From Curtanaerobium respiraculi (GTDB lineage: Bacteria > Actinomycetota > Coriobacteriia > Coriobacteriales > Eggerthellaceae): 64,000 nt of DNA. Location: the NCBI RefSeq assembly GCF_024609215.1, contig NZ_JANIPD030000034.1, positions 1-64,000 on the forward strand, written 5' to 3'. Positions 47,697 through 55,960 of the stretch are shown piece after piece (within the stretch, counting starts at the first letter, position 1; every line of letters begins with the position of its first letter). The position numbers and the translations under genes were made by a program. The notes beneath the pieces are model-generated. The model did no database searches. It saw nothing but the letters and a program-made list of their open reading frames with translations, and had not been told where the DNA came from.

Positions 47697-48696
47697 GGTT
47701 GAGCTCCTTCAATGCTTTCGCCAGCTGGTCGACGCTTATGCCGCCCGAATTGCTCGAGGAGGACAGCAGGTCGAGGAGGTCCGACAGGCCGTGCGATTCG
47801 ATCTTGAGCGTGGTGACCGGCACGTCATCGGTGCTCGCGCCCGCAAGCTCCGCCGCTTTAGCCTCGGCGTCCTCGAGCGTGCCGATCTCGTCGATCAGGC
47901 CGTTTTGAACCGCCTGCACGCCGGTGAACGGAAGGCCTGTGGCAAGCGCCGTCACCTGCTCGACGGACATGCGGCGGCCTTGGACGACGTTGTCGATGAA
48001 CACCTGGTTGATCTGGTTCACCATATCCTGGTAATAGGCGCGCTCCTCGTCGGTGAGGGGCCGGGTTCCGTAGCTGGAATCCTTGTTGGGGCTGCTGGTG
48101 ATGTTGGTCATCTGCACGCCGAGCAGCTCGAGCAGGCCCGAGTAGTCGATGGTCTGCATGGCCGTGCCGATGCAGCCCGTCTCGGTCGATTTCGCCGCGA
48201 AGATGTAATCCGCCTGCGAGCTGATCTCGTACGCGGCGCTGGCGTTGATGCTCGCGCAGCTCACCACGATGGGCTTGCTGAAATCGCGCACGTACTGGGC
48301 CATCTCCTCGCCGGCGGTCGCCGTGCCGCCGCCGGAGTTCACGCGCAGCACCACGGCGACGATGTTCTCGTCCCCCTCTGCCTCATCGAGCAGCGACTTC
48401 AACCCCTCGGGGCTGCATGAGCTGCCGTCGTACTTGATCGTGCCGTCCAGATTGATGACCGCCACCGTTCCCGGCTTGGCGACGCGCATATCCCCGCCGC
48501 CGCTCATCAGCGCCTGGGTGCACGAGCTGACGGAGAACGCAAGGAGGGCGATGATCGCGACGATGACGAGCGCGACGATCCACCCGCGCTTCTTCTTGGG
48601 TCGGGCGGGTTGCGCCGGCTGCGGATACGGGGGCTGCGCTTGCTGCCATGCATTGTAGGGCGGTTGCGGGGCATCGTAGGGCGTGTTCTCTGCCAT
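47674..48696 (-). CDS. sppA: Signal peptide peptidase SppA-like serine protease
   Basis: Membrane-anchored S49 peptidase degrading cleaved signal peptides. The 340-residue protein has a Pro/Gln-rich cytosolic head (1-33), one transmembrane helix (about 39-58) and an extracytoplasmic catalytic domain. By alignment Ser153 (INASAAYE) is the nucleophile and Lys205 (SPNKDSSYGTRPLTDEER) the general base. The LRVNSGGGTATAGEE loop is present. The usual SGGYY is replaced by SAAYE, a mild variant. AGGGGGAATCC precedes the ATG. It lies 9 bases after rho and overlaps metG. Confidence 0.92.
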   Translation of the reverse strand: MAENTPYDAPQPPYNAWQQAQPPYPQPAQPARPKKKRGWIVALVIVAIIALLAFSVSSCTQALMSGGGDMRVAKPGTVAVINLDGTIKYDGSSCSPEGLKSLLDEAEGDENIVAVVLRVNSGGGTATAGEEMAQYVRDFSKPIVVSCASINASAAYEISSQADYIFAAKSTETGCIGTAMQTIDYSGLLELLGVQMTNITSSPNKDSSYGTRPLTDEERAYYQDMVNQINQVFIDNVVQGRRMSVEQVTALATGLPFTGVQAVQNGLIDEIGTLEDAEAKAAELAGASTDDVPVTTLKIESHGLSDLLDLLSSSSNSGGISVDQLAKALKELNHGDGIVQ

Positions 48697-48705
48697 GGAT
48701 TCCCC

Positions 48706-50376
48706 CTACAATTCGAAGTTGTCGTCGGAACGGCGGTTCTGCGCCTTCTTGGCCGTGCGCAGCAGGAATTCCGCGTTGGTTTCCGTCTGCTTCAGCGATT
48801 TGATGAGCATGTCCATTGCGCGCTCGGTGTTGTTCATGTTCGCCAGAATGCGGCGGACGGCCCATATGAGCGGGGCTTCCTGGGGGTTGAGCAGCAGATC
48901 CTCCTTGCGCGTGCCGCTTGCCACCGGGTCGATGGCCGGATATATGCGGCGGTCGGCGAGGTTGCGGTCGAGCTTGAGCTCCATGTTGCCCGTGCCCTTG
49001 AACTCCTCGAAGATGACCTCGTCCATCTTCGAGCCGGTGTCGATGAGGGCCGAAGCCAATATGGTGAGGCTGCCGCCGCCCTCGATGTTGCGGGCAGCGC
49101 CCAAAAAGCGCTTGGGCGGATACAGCGCGGTGGAATCCACGCCGCCGGAGAGGATGCGCCCGCTCGCGGGCTGCGCGAGGTTGTACGCGCGCGCCAAGCG
49201 GGTGATGCTGTCGAGCAGTATGACGACGTCCTTGCCCTCTTCCACGAGGCGCTTCGCACGCTCGATCACCATCTCCGCCACGGCGATGTGGTTGTCGGAT
49301 GGCATGTCGAAGGTTGAGCTTACCACCTCGCCCTTCACGCTGCGCTCCATGTCGGTGACCTCTTCGGGGCGCTCGTCCACGAGCAGGCACATGAGATGCA
49401 CCTCGGGGTTGTTGGCGGCGATGCTCGCGGCGATCTGCTTGAGGACCGTGGTCTTGCCCGCCTTCGGGGGCGAGACGATCAGCCCGCGCTGGCCCTTGCC
49501 GATGGGGGCGGCGAGGTCGATCACGCGCGAGGTGATGCTCTGGCGGCCGTGCTCCATGATCAGGCGCTCGTCGGGGTAGACCGGCATGAGATCCTTGAAA
49601 TGCGGCCGGCGGAACGACTCTTCGACGGGCTTGCCGTTCACCGAGGCGATGCGCTGGAGCGCGCCGAACTTCTCGTTGTTGCGCGGCGGGCGGGTCGTGC
49701 CGGACACCATGTCGCCCTTGCGCAGCCCGCTGCGGCGGATCATCGCCGTGCCCACGTACACGTCGTGCTCGCCGGGCAGGTATCCCTCCGTGCGCAAGAA
49801 TCCGTACCCGTCGGATAGGATGTCGAGGACGCCGGAGACCTCGACGAAACCCTCCTTCTTGACCTCGGCATCGTACACCGCCTGGATCAAGTCCGCTTTG
49901 AGCAGGCCCTTGGTGTCGATGTCGAGCTCTTTGGCCTTCTCGCGCAGCTCGACGACCTTCAGCGCGGCGAGCTCGTCCTTGGTGACGCTGGGCGAAACCT
50001 CGCGGTTGCGGCCGTTGCGGTCATGGCGGTTGCGGTTCTTCCCGCGGTTGCGGTCCTTTCCACCGGGGCCGGCTTGGGCGGTGGAATCCTGCCGCTGCGT
50101 GCCCTGCTGCTTGGGCTGCACGCGGCGGCGGCGCACCTTCGTGGCGGTCTCGCGCGCGGCATCGCCCGCCGTCCTCTGCTCGCCGTCGTTGTCGGCTGCG
50201 GGCTTCGGCTCGGCATCGTCCCCGGCAGCAGTCTTCGCTCGGGAGCGCCGCGGCTCCGCGGGGGCCTCCGCCGCGGCATCGACCTTGGTTTCGGGCGCCG
50301 GCTTCGCCTTGCGCGCGCGGGGTGTACGGCACTTCGGCTTCTCCTCAACCATCAAGGCTTCTTCGTTCTCGGCCAT
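48706..50376 (-). CDS. rho: Transcription termination factor Rho
   Basis: Hexameric RNA helicase, 556 residues. A long, charged, disordered N-terminal region (1-~128, RNRGKNRNRHDRNGRNRE) is of the actinobacterial type. The Rho_N helical domain is at 131-171 (VTKDELAALKVVELREKAK), followed by the RNA-binding CSD (SDGYGFLR). Walker A is VSPPKAGKTT (301-310), with the Q-loop and R-loop after it. It is translated from the ATG at 50376, one base after the tal stop. Rho_N resembles the tail of trigger factor in this window. Confidence 0.96.
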   Translation of the reverse strand: MAENEEALMVEEKPKCRTPRARKAKPAPETKVDAAAEAPAEPRRSRAKTAAGDDAEPKPAADNDGEQRTAGDAARETATKVRRRRVQPKQQGTQRQDSTAQAGPGGKDRNRGKNRNRHDRNGRNREVSPSVTKDELAALKVVELREKAKELDIDTKGLLKADLIQAVYDAEVKKEGFVEVSGVLDILSDGYGFLRTEGYLPGEHDVYVGTAMIRRSGLRKGDMVSGTTRPPRNNEKFGALQRIASVNGKPVEESFRRPHFKDLMPVYPDERLIMEHGRQSITSRVIDLAAPIGKGQRGLIVSPPKAGKTTVLKQIAASIAANNPEVHLMCLLVDERPEEVTDMERSVKGEVVSSTFDMPSDNHIAVAEMVIERAKRLVEEGKDVVILLDSITRLARAYNLAQPASGRILSGGVDSTALYPPKRFLGAARNIEGGGSLTILASALIDTGSKMDEVIFEEFKGTGNMELKLDRNLADRRIYPAIDPVASGTRKEDLLLNPQEAPLIWAVRRILANMNNTERAMDMLIKSLKQTETNAEFLLRTAKKAQNRRSDDNFEL

Positions 50377-50377
50377 G

Positions 50378-51064
50378 CTAGGCACCCTGCACTTTCTCCC
50401 AGTCCTTCATGAAACTTGCCAACCCCTGATCGGTCAGGGGATGCTTTACCATTTTCTTCAGCACGCCGAAGGGCACCGTCGCGATGTCGGCGCCCATGAG
50501 CGCGCATTGCGCGACGTGGTGGGCGCTGCGGATGCTGGCGGCGATGACCTCCACCCGCTCTCCCCCCACCGTGCTGGCCGTGAAATCGTAGTTGGCGATG
50601 GCGTCGACGATGTCGTTCGCCTGAGCCAGGCCGTCTTCGCTGATATCGTCGAAGCGCCCGATGAAGGGGCTGATGTAGCGCGCGCCCGCCCGCGCGGCGA
50701 GGATCGCCTGGGGAACGCTGAAGCACAGCGTCATGTTCACGCGGATGCCCTCGTTCGCCAGCGTGCGCGTTGCGGCGAGGCCCTCCACCATCGTGGGAAC
50801 CTTCACCACGACGTTGGGGGCGATCGCCGAAAGCCGGCGGCCGTCCTCGACGATGCCCGCGCGGTCCATGGCGACGCTCTCCGCCGAAACCGGGCAATCC
50901 GAGCCGACGATGTCGCAGATGCGCTTGATGTGGGCTTCGAAATCGGGCAGCTTGCCGCCGATGCGCGCGTAGAGCGTCGGATTGGTGGTCACGCCGGCGA
51001 TGGCGCCCCAGCTTGCCGCCTCTTCGATCTCGGCCAAGTCGGCGGTGTCCAGGAAAAATTTCAC
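50378..51064 (-). CDS. tal: Transaldolase (TalC/FSA-type)
   Basis: A 228-residue small transaldolase-family aldolase, subunit of a decamer. The start is KFFLDTADLAEIEEA, with TNPTL, the Schiff-base lysine in VVVKVPT, and the C-terminal SIRSAHHVAQCALMGADIAT. The start codon is GTG with GAGGAGGAA before it. The size is that of the FSA/TalC class, so it may act as transaldolase or fructose-6-phosphate aldolase. It leads tal-rho-sppA-metG. Confidence 0.94.
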   Translation of the reverse strand: MKFFLDTADLAEIEEAASWGAIAGVTTNPTLYARIGGKLPDFEAHIKRICDIVGSDCPVSAESVAMDRAGIVEDGRRLSAIAPNVVVKVPTMVEGLAATRTLANEGIRVNMTLCFSVPQAILAARAGARYISPFIGRFDDISEDGLAQANDIVDAIANYDFTASTVGGERVEVIAASIRSAHHVAQCALMGADIATVPFGVLKKMVKHPLTDQGLASFMKDWEKVQGA

Positions 51065-51093
51065 GGAAAGATTCCTCCTCACAAGGAAATGCA

Positions 51094-51243
51094 GAATGCG
51101 CATGGACGGAACGTGATACGAGCGCATTCTCAAAGGGGAAGTGTTTGGAAACGGCTCCCCGCCGGGGAAACCGTGTTCATCGTAGCAAACGGCAGGCCAT
51201 GCGCAAGGTGCATTCACATATTTCCCCAAAGAGCACCGTTTGC
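51094..51243 (-). promoter_or_regulatory. Structured region upstream of tal (possible leader RNA)
   Basis: Three inverted repeats occur in the 51065-51260 interval. GAATGCGC/GCGCATTC (51094-51101, 51122-51129) lies close to the ribosome-binding site. CGGCTCCCC/GGGGAAACCG (51152-51160, 51164-51173) is next, and GCAAACGG/CCGTTTGC (51185-51192, 51236-51243) is outermost. A promoter candidate (TTGCGC, 16 bases, TACGAT on the minus strand, -10 at 51179-51184) would put only the first two in the message. I know of no riboswitch with this layout. Confidence 0.4.
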
Positions 51244-51316
51244 AGCGACGTATATAGTATTGCGGTACTACTCCTGCACGAAGACGCGCCCTGGGCGCAT
51301 ACATACCGAGGGCGCG

Positions 51317-51352
51317 AGTCGCTTACCTGCGATAACGACTATCGAAGCGACT
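51317..51352. other. Bulged hairpin in the thiD-tal spacer
   Basis: AGTCGCTT (51317-51324) pairs with AAGCGACT (51345-51352), and within it CGATA pairs with TATCG around ACGAC, leaving a 5-base bulge. It could be a small structured RNA or a terminator without a U-run. The remaining parts of 51260-51474 show no gene; GC-rich repeats near 51400 might serve as thiD terminator. Confidence 0.35.
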
Positions 51353-51474
51353 GCGAACGCTTCTTTGCAGCACAGCGTGGGCGGCGTGCGGAATGGCCGG
51401 GGAGCGCCCCGACGCGACGGGGCGGCGATGCCGAACCGCACCCCGCCCCCGTCGACCTGCGATTTCCCCCACGT

Positions 51475-52269
51475 CTAGCGGTATTCCCACATATGGTCGA
51501 GCGGGCCGCTGCCGCGGCCCATGCCCGGGTCGCTCTCCAGCGCACCCGAAAGGTAGGACTTCGCCTTGCTGACGCTCGCCTGCATGTCGAATCCGCGCGC
51601 GAGCCCGCAGGCGATGGCGCTGGACAGCGTGCAGCCCGTCCCATGCGTGTTCGACGTGGCGACGCGCTTGCGGCGCAGCCACACCTCGCGGCCGTGCTCG
51701 GTGAGCAGCAGGTCATCGGCGCAATCCGCAAGGTGTCCGCCCTTGACCAGGACCCATTTCCCACGTCCCATCAGCGTTTGGATGGCCTGGGCGGCGGCTG
51801 ACATGTCCTTTTGCGCCTCCACCCGGCGCCCCGAAAGGACGGCGGCCTCGGGGATGTTCGGGGTAACGATGTCCGCCACGGGCAGCAGCTCGTCCACGAC
51901 GGCCTGCACGGCGGCGTCGGCCATCAGCGACGACCCCGAGGTGGCGACCATGACGGGGTCGAGCACGACGTTCTCCGCCTCGACATCGCGCAGCGTGCGC
52001 GCGACGGCACGCGCGATGTCGGCGTTGCCGACCATGCCGATCTTCACGGCAGCGGGCCGGATGTCGTCGAACACCGCTTCGATCTGCTGCGAGACGAACG
52101 CCGGGTCCAGATATGCCACGGCGAGCACGCCCAGGGTGTTCTGCGCGGTCACCGCGGTGATGGCCGTCTCCCCGTAGAGCTTATGGGCGGCGATGGTCTT
52201 CAGGTCGGCCTGTATGCCGGCACCGCCCGACGAATCGGAACCGGCGATGGAAAGTACGGAGGGAATCAT
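51475..52269 (-). CDS. thiD: Hydroxymethylpyrimidine/phosphomethylpyrimidine kinase
   Basis: Phosphorylates HMP and HMP-P to HMP-PP for thiamine synthesis. The 264-residue ribokinase-fold protein has SIAGSDSSGGAGIQADLKT at the N-terminus, TAITAVTAQNT, VLDPVMVATSGS, and the C-terminal NTHGTGCTLSSAIACGLARG anion hole. It is third in thiC-thiE-thiD, 21 bases after thiE. Confidence 0.96.
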   Translation of the reverse strand: MIPSVLSIAGSDSSGGAGIQADLKTIAAHKLYGETAITAVTAQNTLGVLAVAYLDPAFVSQQIEAVFDDIRPAAVKIGMVGNADIARAVARTLRDVEAENVVLDPVMVATSGSSLMADAAVQAVVDELLPVADIVTPNIPEAAVLSGRRVEAQKDMSAAAQAIQTLMGRGKWVLVKGGHLADCADDLLLTEHGREVWLRRKRVATSNTHGTGCTLSSAIACGLARGFDMQASVSKAKSYLSGALESDPGMGRGSGPLDHMWEYR

Positions 52270-52290
52270 AGCGCATGCTCCTTTTCTCGG

Positions 52291-52932
52291 TTAGAACACA
52301 GTATCGCACACCGCGCGCAACTCGGCTGCGGCGGCCCCGCAATCATCCGCCGCGAATATCGCCGAGACGACCGCGGCGCCCGACGCCCCCAGTCCCTTGA
52401 TCCGGGGAAGATTGCCGGCGTTCAAGCCGCCGATGCACACGACGGGGATGGACACCGACCGGCAGATCTCGGCGAAGCGCCCAGCCGTGAGCAGATCGCC
52501 GGCGTCAAGCTTCGTCGTCGTGCCGAACAGCGCGCCCACGCCCAGATAGTCGGCCCCGGCCGCTTCGGCGGCCTGCGCTTCCGCGACCGTTTGGGCGGAA
52601 ACGCCGATGATGGCGTCGGGCCCCAGGGTCCGACGCGCGGATGCGCACCCCTCGTCGCTCTGGCCCACGTGCACGCCGTCGCAGCCCACCTCGCGAGCGG
52701 CCTGCACATCGTCGTCGATGACGAACGGCACGCCGGCCGCCTCGCAGATCGGCTTGATCTCACGCGCGAGGGCGACGATCCTCTCCTGCCCGGCGTCCTT
52801 CTCGCGGAGCTGCACGAACGTGCACCCGCCTTCGATAGCCTGCCGCACGCATTCGGGCAGCGTGCGCCCGCCGAGCCAAGCGCTGTCCGTGACAGCGTAG
52901 CACAGCAGGTCCTCCGGAACGAACTTATGCAT
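52291..52932 (-). CDS. thiE: Thiamine-phosphate synthase
   Basis: Joins HMP-PP and thiazole phosphate to thiamine monophosphate. The 213-residue TIM barrel has [12 protein letters not shown], the Mg/pyrophosphate region [20 protein letters not shown], and [15 protein letters not shown]. The ATG at 52932 overlaps the thiC stop by 8 bases, and GGGGGG lies in front. An in-frame extension upstream is antisense-like noise. No thiazole branch (thiG/thiS/thiH) is in the window. Confidence 0.95.
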   Translation of the reverse strand: MHKFVPEDLLCYAVTDSAWLGGRTLPECVRQAIEGGCTFVQLREKDAGQERIVALAREIKPICEAAGVPFVIDDDVQAAREVGCDGVHVGQSDEGCASARRTLGPDAIIGVSAQTVAEAQAAEAAGADYLGVGALFGTTTKLDAGDLLTAGRFAEICRSVSIPVVCIGGLNAGNLPRIKGLGASGAAVVSAIFAADDCGAAAAELRAVCDTVF

Positions 52933-54229
52933 GGCTGCCCCCCAATTTCGCCTCGAGCCGATCGAGGGCACGGTTCATCGTGCGGACCGCGCACATCTCG
53001 CCGCACATCGTGCACGTCCCCTCCTCGGCGGGCGGGGCGCTCTCGAAGTATGCGCGCGGCTTGACGGGATCGAGGGCGACCGCGAACATCGCCTCCCAAT
53101 CCATCGCGTGTCGGGCGTCCGCCATCGCGTCATCAGCATTGCGTGCGCCGGGCACGCCTTTGGCGATGTCCGCCGCATGGGCGGCGATCTTGGTGGCGAC
53201 CACGCCCTCGCGCACGTCATCCTCGTCGGGCAGGCGCAGATGCTCGGCCGGGGTGACGTAGCAGAGGAAGTCGGCGCCCGCCGCCGCCGCGATCGCCCCG
53301 CCGATGGCGCTCGTGATATGGTCGTAGCCGGGGGCGATATCGGTCACCAGGGGGCCCAGCACGTAGAACGGCGCGCCGTGGCACAGGCGCTTCTCCATCT
53401 TCATGTTCGCGGCGATCTCGTCCATGGCCATGTGGCCCGGCCCCTCCACCATCACCTGGACGCCGGCATCCCATGCGCGTTGCGTGAGCGCGCCAATCTC
53501 CACCAGCTCGGAGATCTGGCCGGCGTCGCTCGAATCGGCCAAGCAGCCGGGGCGCATGGCATCGCCGAGGGAGATGGTCACGTCATGTTCGTGCAGTATC
53601 TCCAGCAGCTCGTCGTAGTGCTCGAAGAAGGGATTCTCGTTGCCCGTCAGCTCCATCCAGGCGAAGATGAGCGACCCTCCCCTGCTGACGATGCTCATCT
53701 TCCTGCCGCCGCGCAAGAAGGCCTCCACGGTGCGGCGGTTGATGCCCGCGTGGATGGTCGCGAAATCGACGCCATCCTCGGCGTGCGCCCGCACCACGCG
53801 CATGAAATCCTGCCAGGTGATGTCCTCCAGGGGCTTCTCCAAATATCCGATGGCATCGTACATCGGCACGGTGCCGATCATCGCGGGGGACTTCGCCACC
53901 AGCTCGCTGCGGAAGGGGTGCGTCTTGCCGCAGTTCGACAGATCCATGATCGATTCCGCACCGTAGCGCAGCGCGCATTCCACCTTGCGCCATTCCAGGG
54001 GAAGGTCGGCGATGTCGCCGGAGATCCCCAGGTTCACGTTGACTTTCGTGCGCAGCCCCTCTCCCACGCCCTCCGCCGAGAGCGCCCGGTGGTGCACGTT
54101 TGCCGGTATCGCGATGCGCCCGCGCGCCACGCGCTCGCGGATCCATTCGGGATCGCGGCCCTCCTTTTCGGCCACGAGCTTCATTTCCGGGGTGATTTCG
54201 CCGGCACGCGCCGCATCCATCTGCGTCAT
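52925..54229 (-). CDS. thiC: Phosphomethylpyrimidine synthase ThiC
   Basis: Radical SAM enzyme converting aminoimidazole ribotide to HMP-P. The 434-residue protein has the compact size of the anaerobe/Clostridium type. It contains GGKTHPF-like [24 protein letters not shown] and [19 protein letters not shown]. The C-terminal Fe-S motif CTMCGEMC matches CxxCxxxxC. Its expression is controlled by the TPP riboswitch just upstream. AAGGGAGTATGC precedes the ATG. Confidence 0.97.
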   Translation of the reverse strand: MTQMDAARAGEITPEMKLVAEKEGRDPEWIRERVARGRIAIPANVHHRALSAEGVGEGLRTKVNVNLGISGDIADLPLEWRKVECALRYGAESIMDLSNCGKTHPFRSELVAKSPAMIGTVPMYDAIGYLEKPLEDITWQDFMRVVRAHAEDGVDFATIHAGINRRTVEAFLRGGRKMSIVSRGGSLIFAWMELTGNENPFFEHYDELLEILHEHDVTISLGDAMRPGCLADSSDAGQISELVEIGALTQRAWDAGVQVMVEGPGHMAMDEIAANMKMEKRLCHGAPFYVLGPLVTDIAPGYDHITSAIGGAIAAAAGADFLCYVTPAEHLRLPDEDDVREGVVATKIAAHAADIAKGVPGARNADDAMADARHAMDWEAMFAVALDPVKPRAYFESAPPAEEGTCTMCGEMCAVRTMNRALDRLEAKLGGSHA

Positions 54230-54233
54230 GCAT

Positions 54234-54316
54234 ACTCCCTTCGCTGGCATTACCCATACAGGTTCATCGGGTCGGGGCGAAACGCCCCCTCTCAGCCACC
54301 GCGCGGCTCCCCGGTC
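54234..54316 (-). promoter_or_regulatory. TPP riboswitch (THI box)
   Basis: The minus strand contains the hallmark sequences GGGGAGCC, GGCTGAGAGGGGGC, GAACCTG and GGGTAATGCCAGCGAAGGGA. The 3' end contains the ribosome-binding site of thiC 5-10 bases before its ATG, so control by TPP is probably at translation initiation. Confidence 0.95.
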
Positions 54317-54321
54317 GATCC

Positions 54322-54327
54322 ATATTA
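54322..54327 (-). promoter_or_regulatory. Candidate -10 box for thiCED
   Basis: The minus strand reads TAATAT about 6 bases before the riboswitch, placing the start of transcription at its 5' edge. No clear -35 box was seen. Nothing else is visible in 54328-54530. Confidence 0.4.
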
Positions 54328-54530
54328 CACCAACGGTCGCACCTCGTTTCGAATCAGGGGAACTGCGAGGGCAAATCGGGCATGATGAATGGTTCCGGCG
54401 GGCACGCGAAACCCCATCGGAGATACGGGTTGGCCCGAGCCGGCGCCGCGGCGTATCAAATGCCCCCTGTGCTGCGGGAATCGGCCGCATCGCCGCAGGG
54501 AAGCCGCTAGCGGGGCGGAGAAGACGGGAG

Positions 54531-54870
54531 GGAGCGGGCGTGTAAGCCGGGTTCTGTCGTCGAAGACAACCATTTATCTAGGACGCGCATCGCTGCGCGT
54601 CTCGAGCGCGCAACCCGAACGCGCGGCGGGCCACCGCATGGCGCTCCTATTTGCGCTTGCTTCGGATGGGGTTTGCCAAGCCATGCCGTTGCCGGCATGC
54701 TGGTGCGCTCTTACCGCACCGTTTCAGCTTTTCCGCGCGAGGCGGAGTCTTCTTTTCTGCGGCACTGATCCATCGGGTCGCCCCGTCCAGCCGTTAGCTG
54801 GCATCCTGCCCTGCGAAGCCCGGACTTTCCTCACGCCGCCTTCGCGGCCCGCGGTTGTCCCGCCCGCTCC
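54531..54870 (-). ncRNA. rnpB: RNase P RNA
   Basis: On the minus strand the 340-base gene shows the conserved GAGGAAAGTCCGGGC, CAGGGCAGGATGCC near the 5' part, AAACCCCATCCG, and GACAGAACCCGGCTTACA near the 3' end. The outer P1 helix is perfect: GGAGCGGGCG (5') pairs with CGCCCGCTCC (3'). The layout is bacterial type A. It processes the 5' ends of tRNAs with RnpA, which is not in this window. Any open frame across it is fortuitous. Confidence 0.95.
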
Positions 54871-54878
54871 GAGGGAGT

Positions 54879-54887
54879 ATTGTAGCA
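54879..54887 (-). promoter_or_regulatory. Extended -10 promoter of rnpB
   Basis: The minus strand reads TGCTACAAT, ending 9 bases before the P1 helix. This places the start at or very near the mature 5' end (54870). The -35 region is poor. Confidence 0.6.
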
Positions 54888-54955
54888 GACTGCCCGCGCA
54901 TGTGCCGGGCGGCCGAAAAGCCGGGAGCTTCGCCATATTCGAAGGGAGGGCGCCG

Positions 54956-55621
54956 ATGGGCACCTGTGCGCTCGTGGGGGCGGTCGATTTCAACGTCGGG
55001 CATTTCCGCTCGCAGCGGCCCGACTACGTCATCGCCGTCGACCGAGGATACGCCCAGCTCAAAGCAGCCGGCATCGAACCCGATGCCGTCGTGGGCGACT
55101 TCGATTCGCTCGGCTTCGTGCCCGATGCCTCGAACGTGGCCGTCTTCCCCGCGGAGAAGGACGAAAGCGACATGGAGCTCGCCTGCCGCAAGGGGCTTGC
55201 CCATGCGGACGAGCTGTTGCTGTACGGATGCCTGTCCGCCCGCCTGGACCATACCATCGCCAACGTGCAGCTCATGAGCGGACTCGCGCAGGCGGGCGTC
55301 CGCGTCTTCGGAATCGGCGACGCATTCGCGCTGGCCGCGATCGCAGGGGGCGCGGCACCCGGCGAGCTGCGTTTCGCGGAGATCCCGCCCGAGGAGCTCA
55401 TCGGCCCCTATGCAAACTTCGTCAGCGTGTTCGCCCACGGCGGGACCGCGCGCGACGTGTGCGAGAAGGGCCTGAAATACGCCTTCGAGCACGAGGACGT
55501 GCCCGATACGGTCAGCCGCGGCCTCAGCAACGAGTTCGCCGCCTCCCCCGCCTCCATCACCGTCGGCGCGGGAACCCTCCTGATCACCTTCCCGCTGGAG
55601 GCGTGGGGCGCCCTGCTCTGA
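54956..55621 (+). CDS. Thiamine pyrophosphokinase
   Basis: Transfers pyrophosphate from ATP to thiamine, giving TPP directly. The 221-residue protein has VIAVDRGYAQLKAAGIEPDA, VGDFDSLG, the Asp-rich DESDMELACRKGL, and LSARLDHTIANVQLM, followed by the C-terminal binding domain. AGGGAGGGCGCCG precedes the ATG at 54956; the upstream open frame crosses rnpB and is not real. It is on the opposite strand from thiCED and rnpB and is not under the riboswitch. Confidence 0.93.
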   Translation: MGTCALVGAVDFNVGHFRSQRPDYVIAVDRGYAQLKAAGIEPDAVVGDFDSLGFVPDASNVAVFPAEKDESDMELACRKGLAHADELLLYGCLSARLDHTIANVQLMSGLAQAGVRVFGIGDAFALAAIAGGAAPGELRFAEIPPEELIGPYANFVSVFAHGGTARDVCEKGLKYAFEHEDVPDTVSRGLSNEFAASPASITVGAGTLLITFPLEAWGALL

Positions 55622-55731
55622 GTCGGCGGGGTGCGCCGATCCCGTCGATCCGCAACCCCACGGGCGCGCTTCGTGCACGAAGCCCCGCGCTCCCGGCCCG
55701 CATCAGGGCAAACCGGCTGGACGCGAGCGCG

Positions 55732-55762
55732 AAAACGCCCGGAGGGGAAAGCCTTCCGGGCG
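55732..55762 (-). terminator. Terminator of the divIVA operon
   Basis: CGCCCGGAGG ... CCTTCCGGGCG forms a long GC stem with one bulge, followed on the minus strand by TTTTCG. It lies about 200 bases beyond divIVA, with repeat copy B in between, suggesting the repeat was inserted between the gene and its terminator. Confidence 0.7.
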
Positions 55763-55801
55763 CGCGATGCAAGGGATCGAGCTCGGGGAGCTGCGCCGCG
55801 T

Positions 55802-55960
55802 TGGGGAAGCGCTGATGAATTCCGCCTTGGCCGGGGACGGCGGGCTGAGTGCCAGGGCGGCGAAAGCCGAGCGGGCGCAGGCGTGCGCGAACGGGGATCG
55901 AGCCGCTCCGGCGCCAGCATGCCGTCCCTGGGCCGGCGGAATCCGTCAGCGGTTCCCCTA
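55802..55960. repeat. Copy B of the palindromic repeat (inverted relative to copy A)
   Basis: It ends at 55960 in TTCCCCTA and begins GGGGAAGCGCTGATGAATTC. Read on the minus strand it aligns with copy A over its whole length, including GGCATGCTGGCGCCGGAGCG and CTCGATCCCCGTTCGCGCAC. The right inner arm (GGCACTCAGCCCGCCGTCCC) is the variant shared with copy C. Its terminal TA forms the divIVA stop codon. It fills the gap between the terminator and divIVA; no gene is visible in 55622-55957. Confidence 0.85.

Noticed and set aside
54389-54955. N-terminal extension of the TPK frame
   Set aside because: It crosses the RNase P RNA gene; a clear ribosome-binding site precedes the ATG at 54956.
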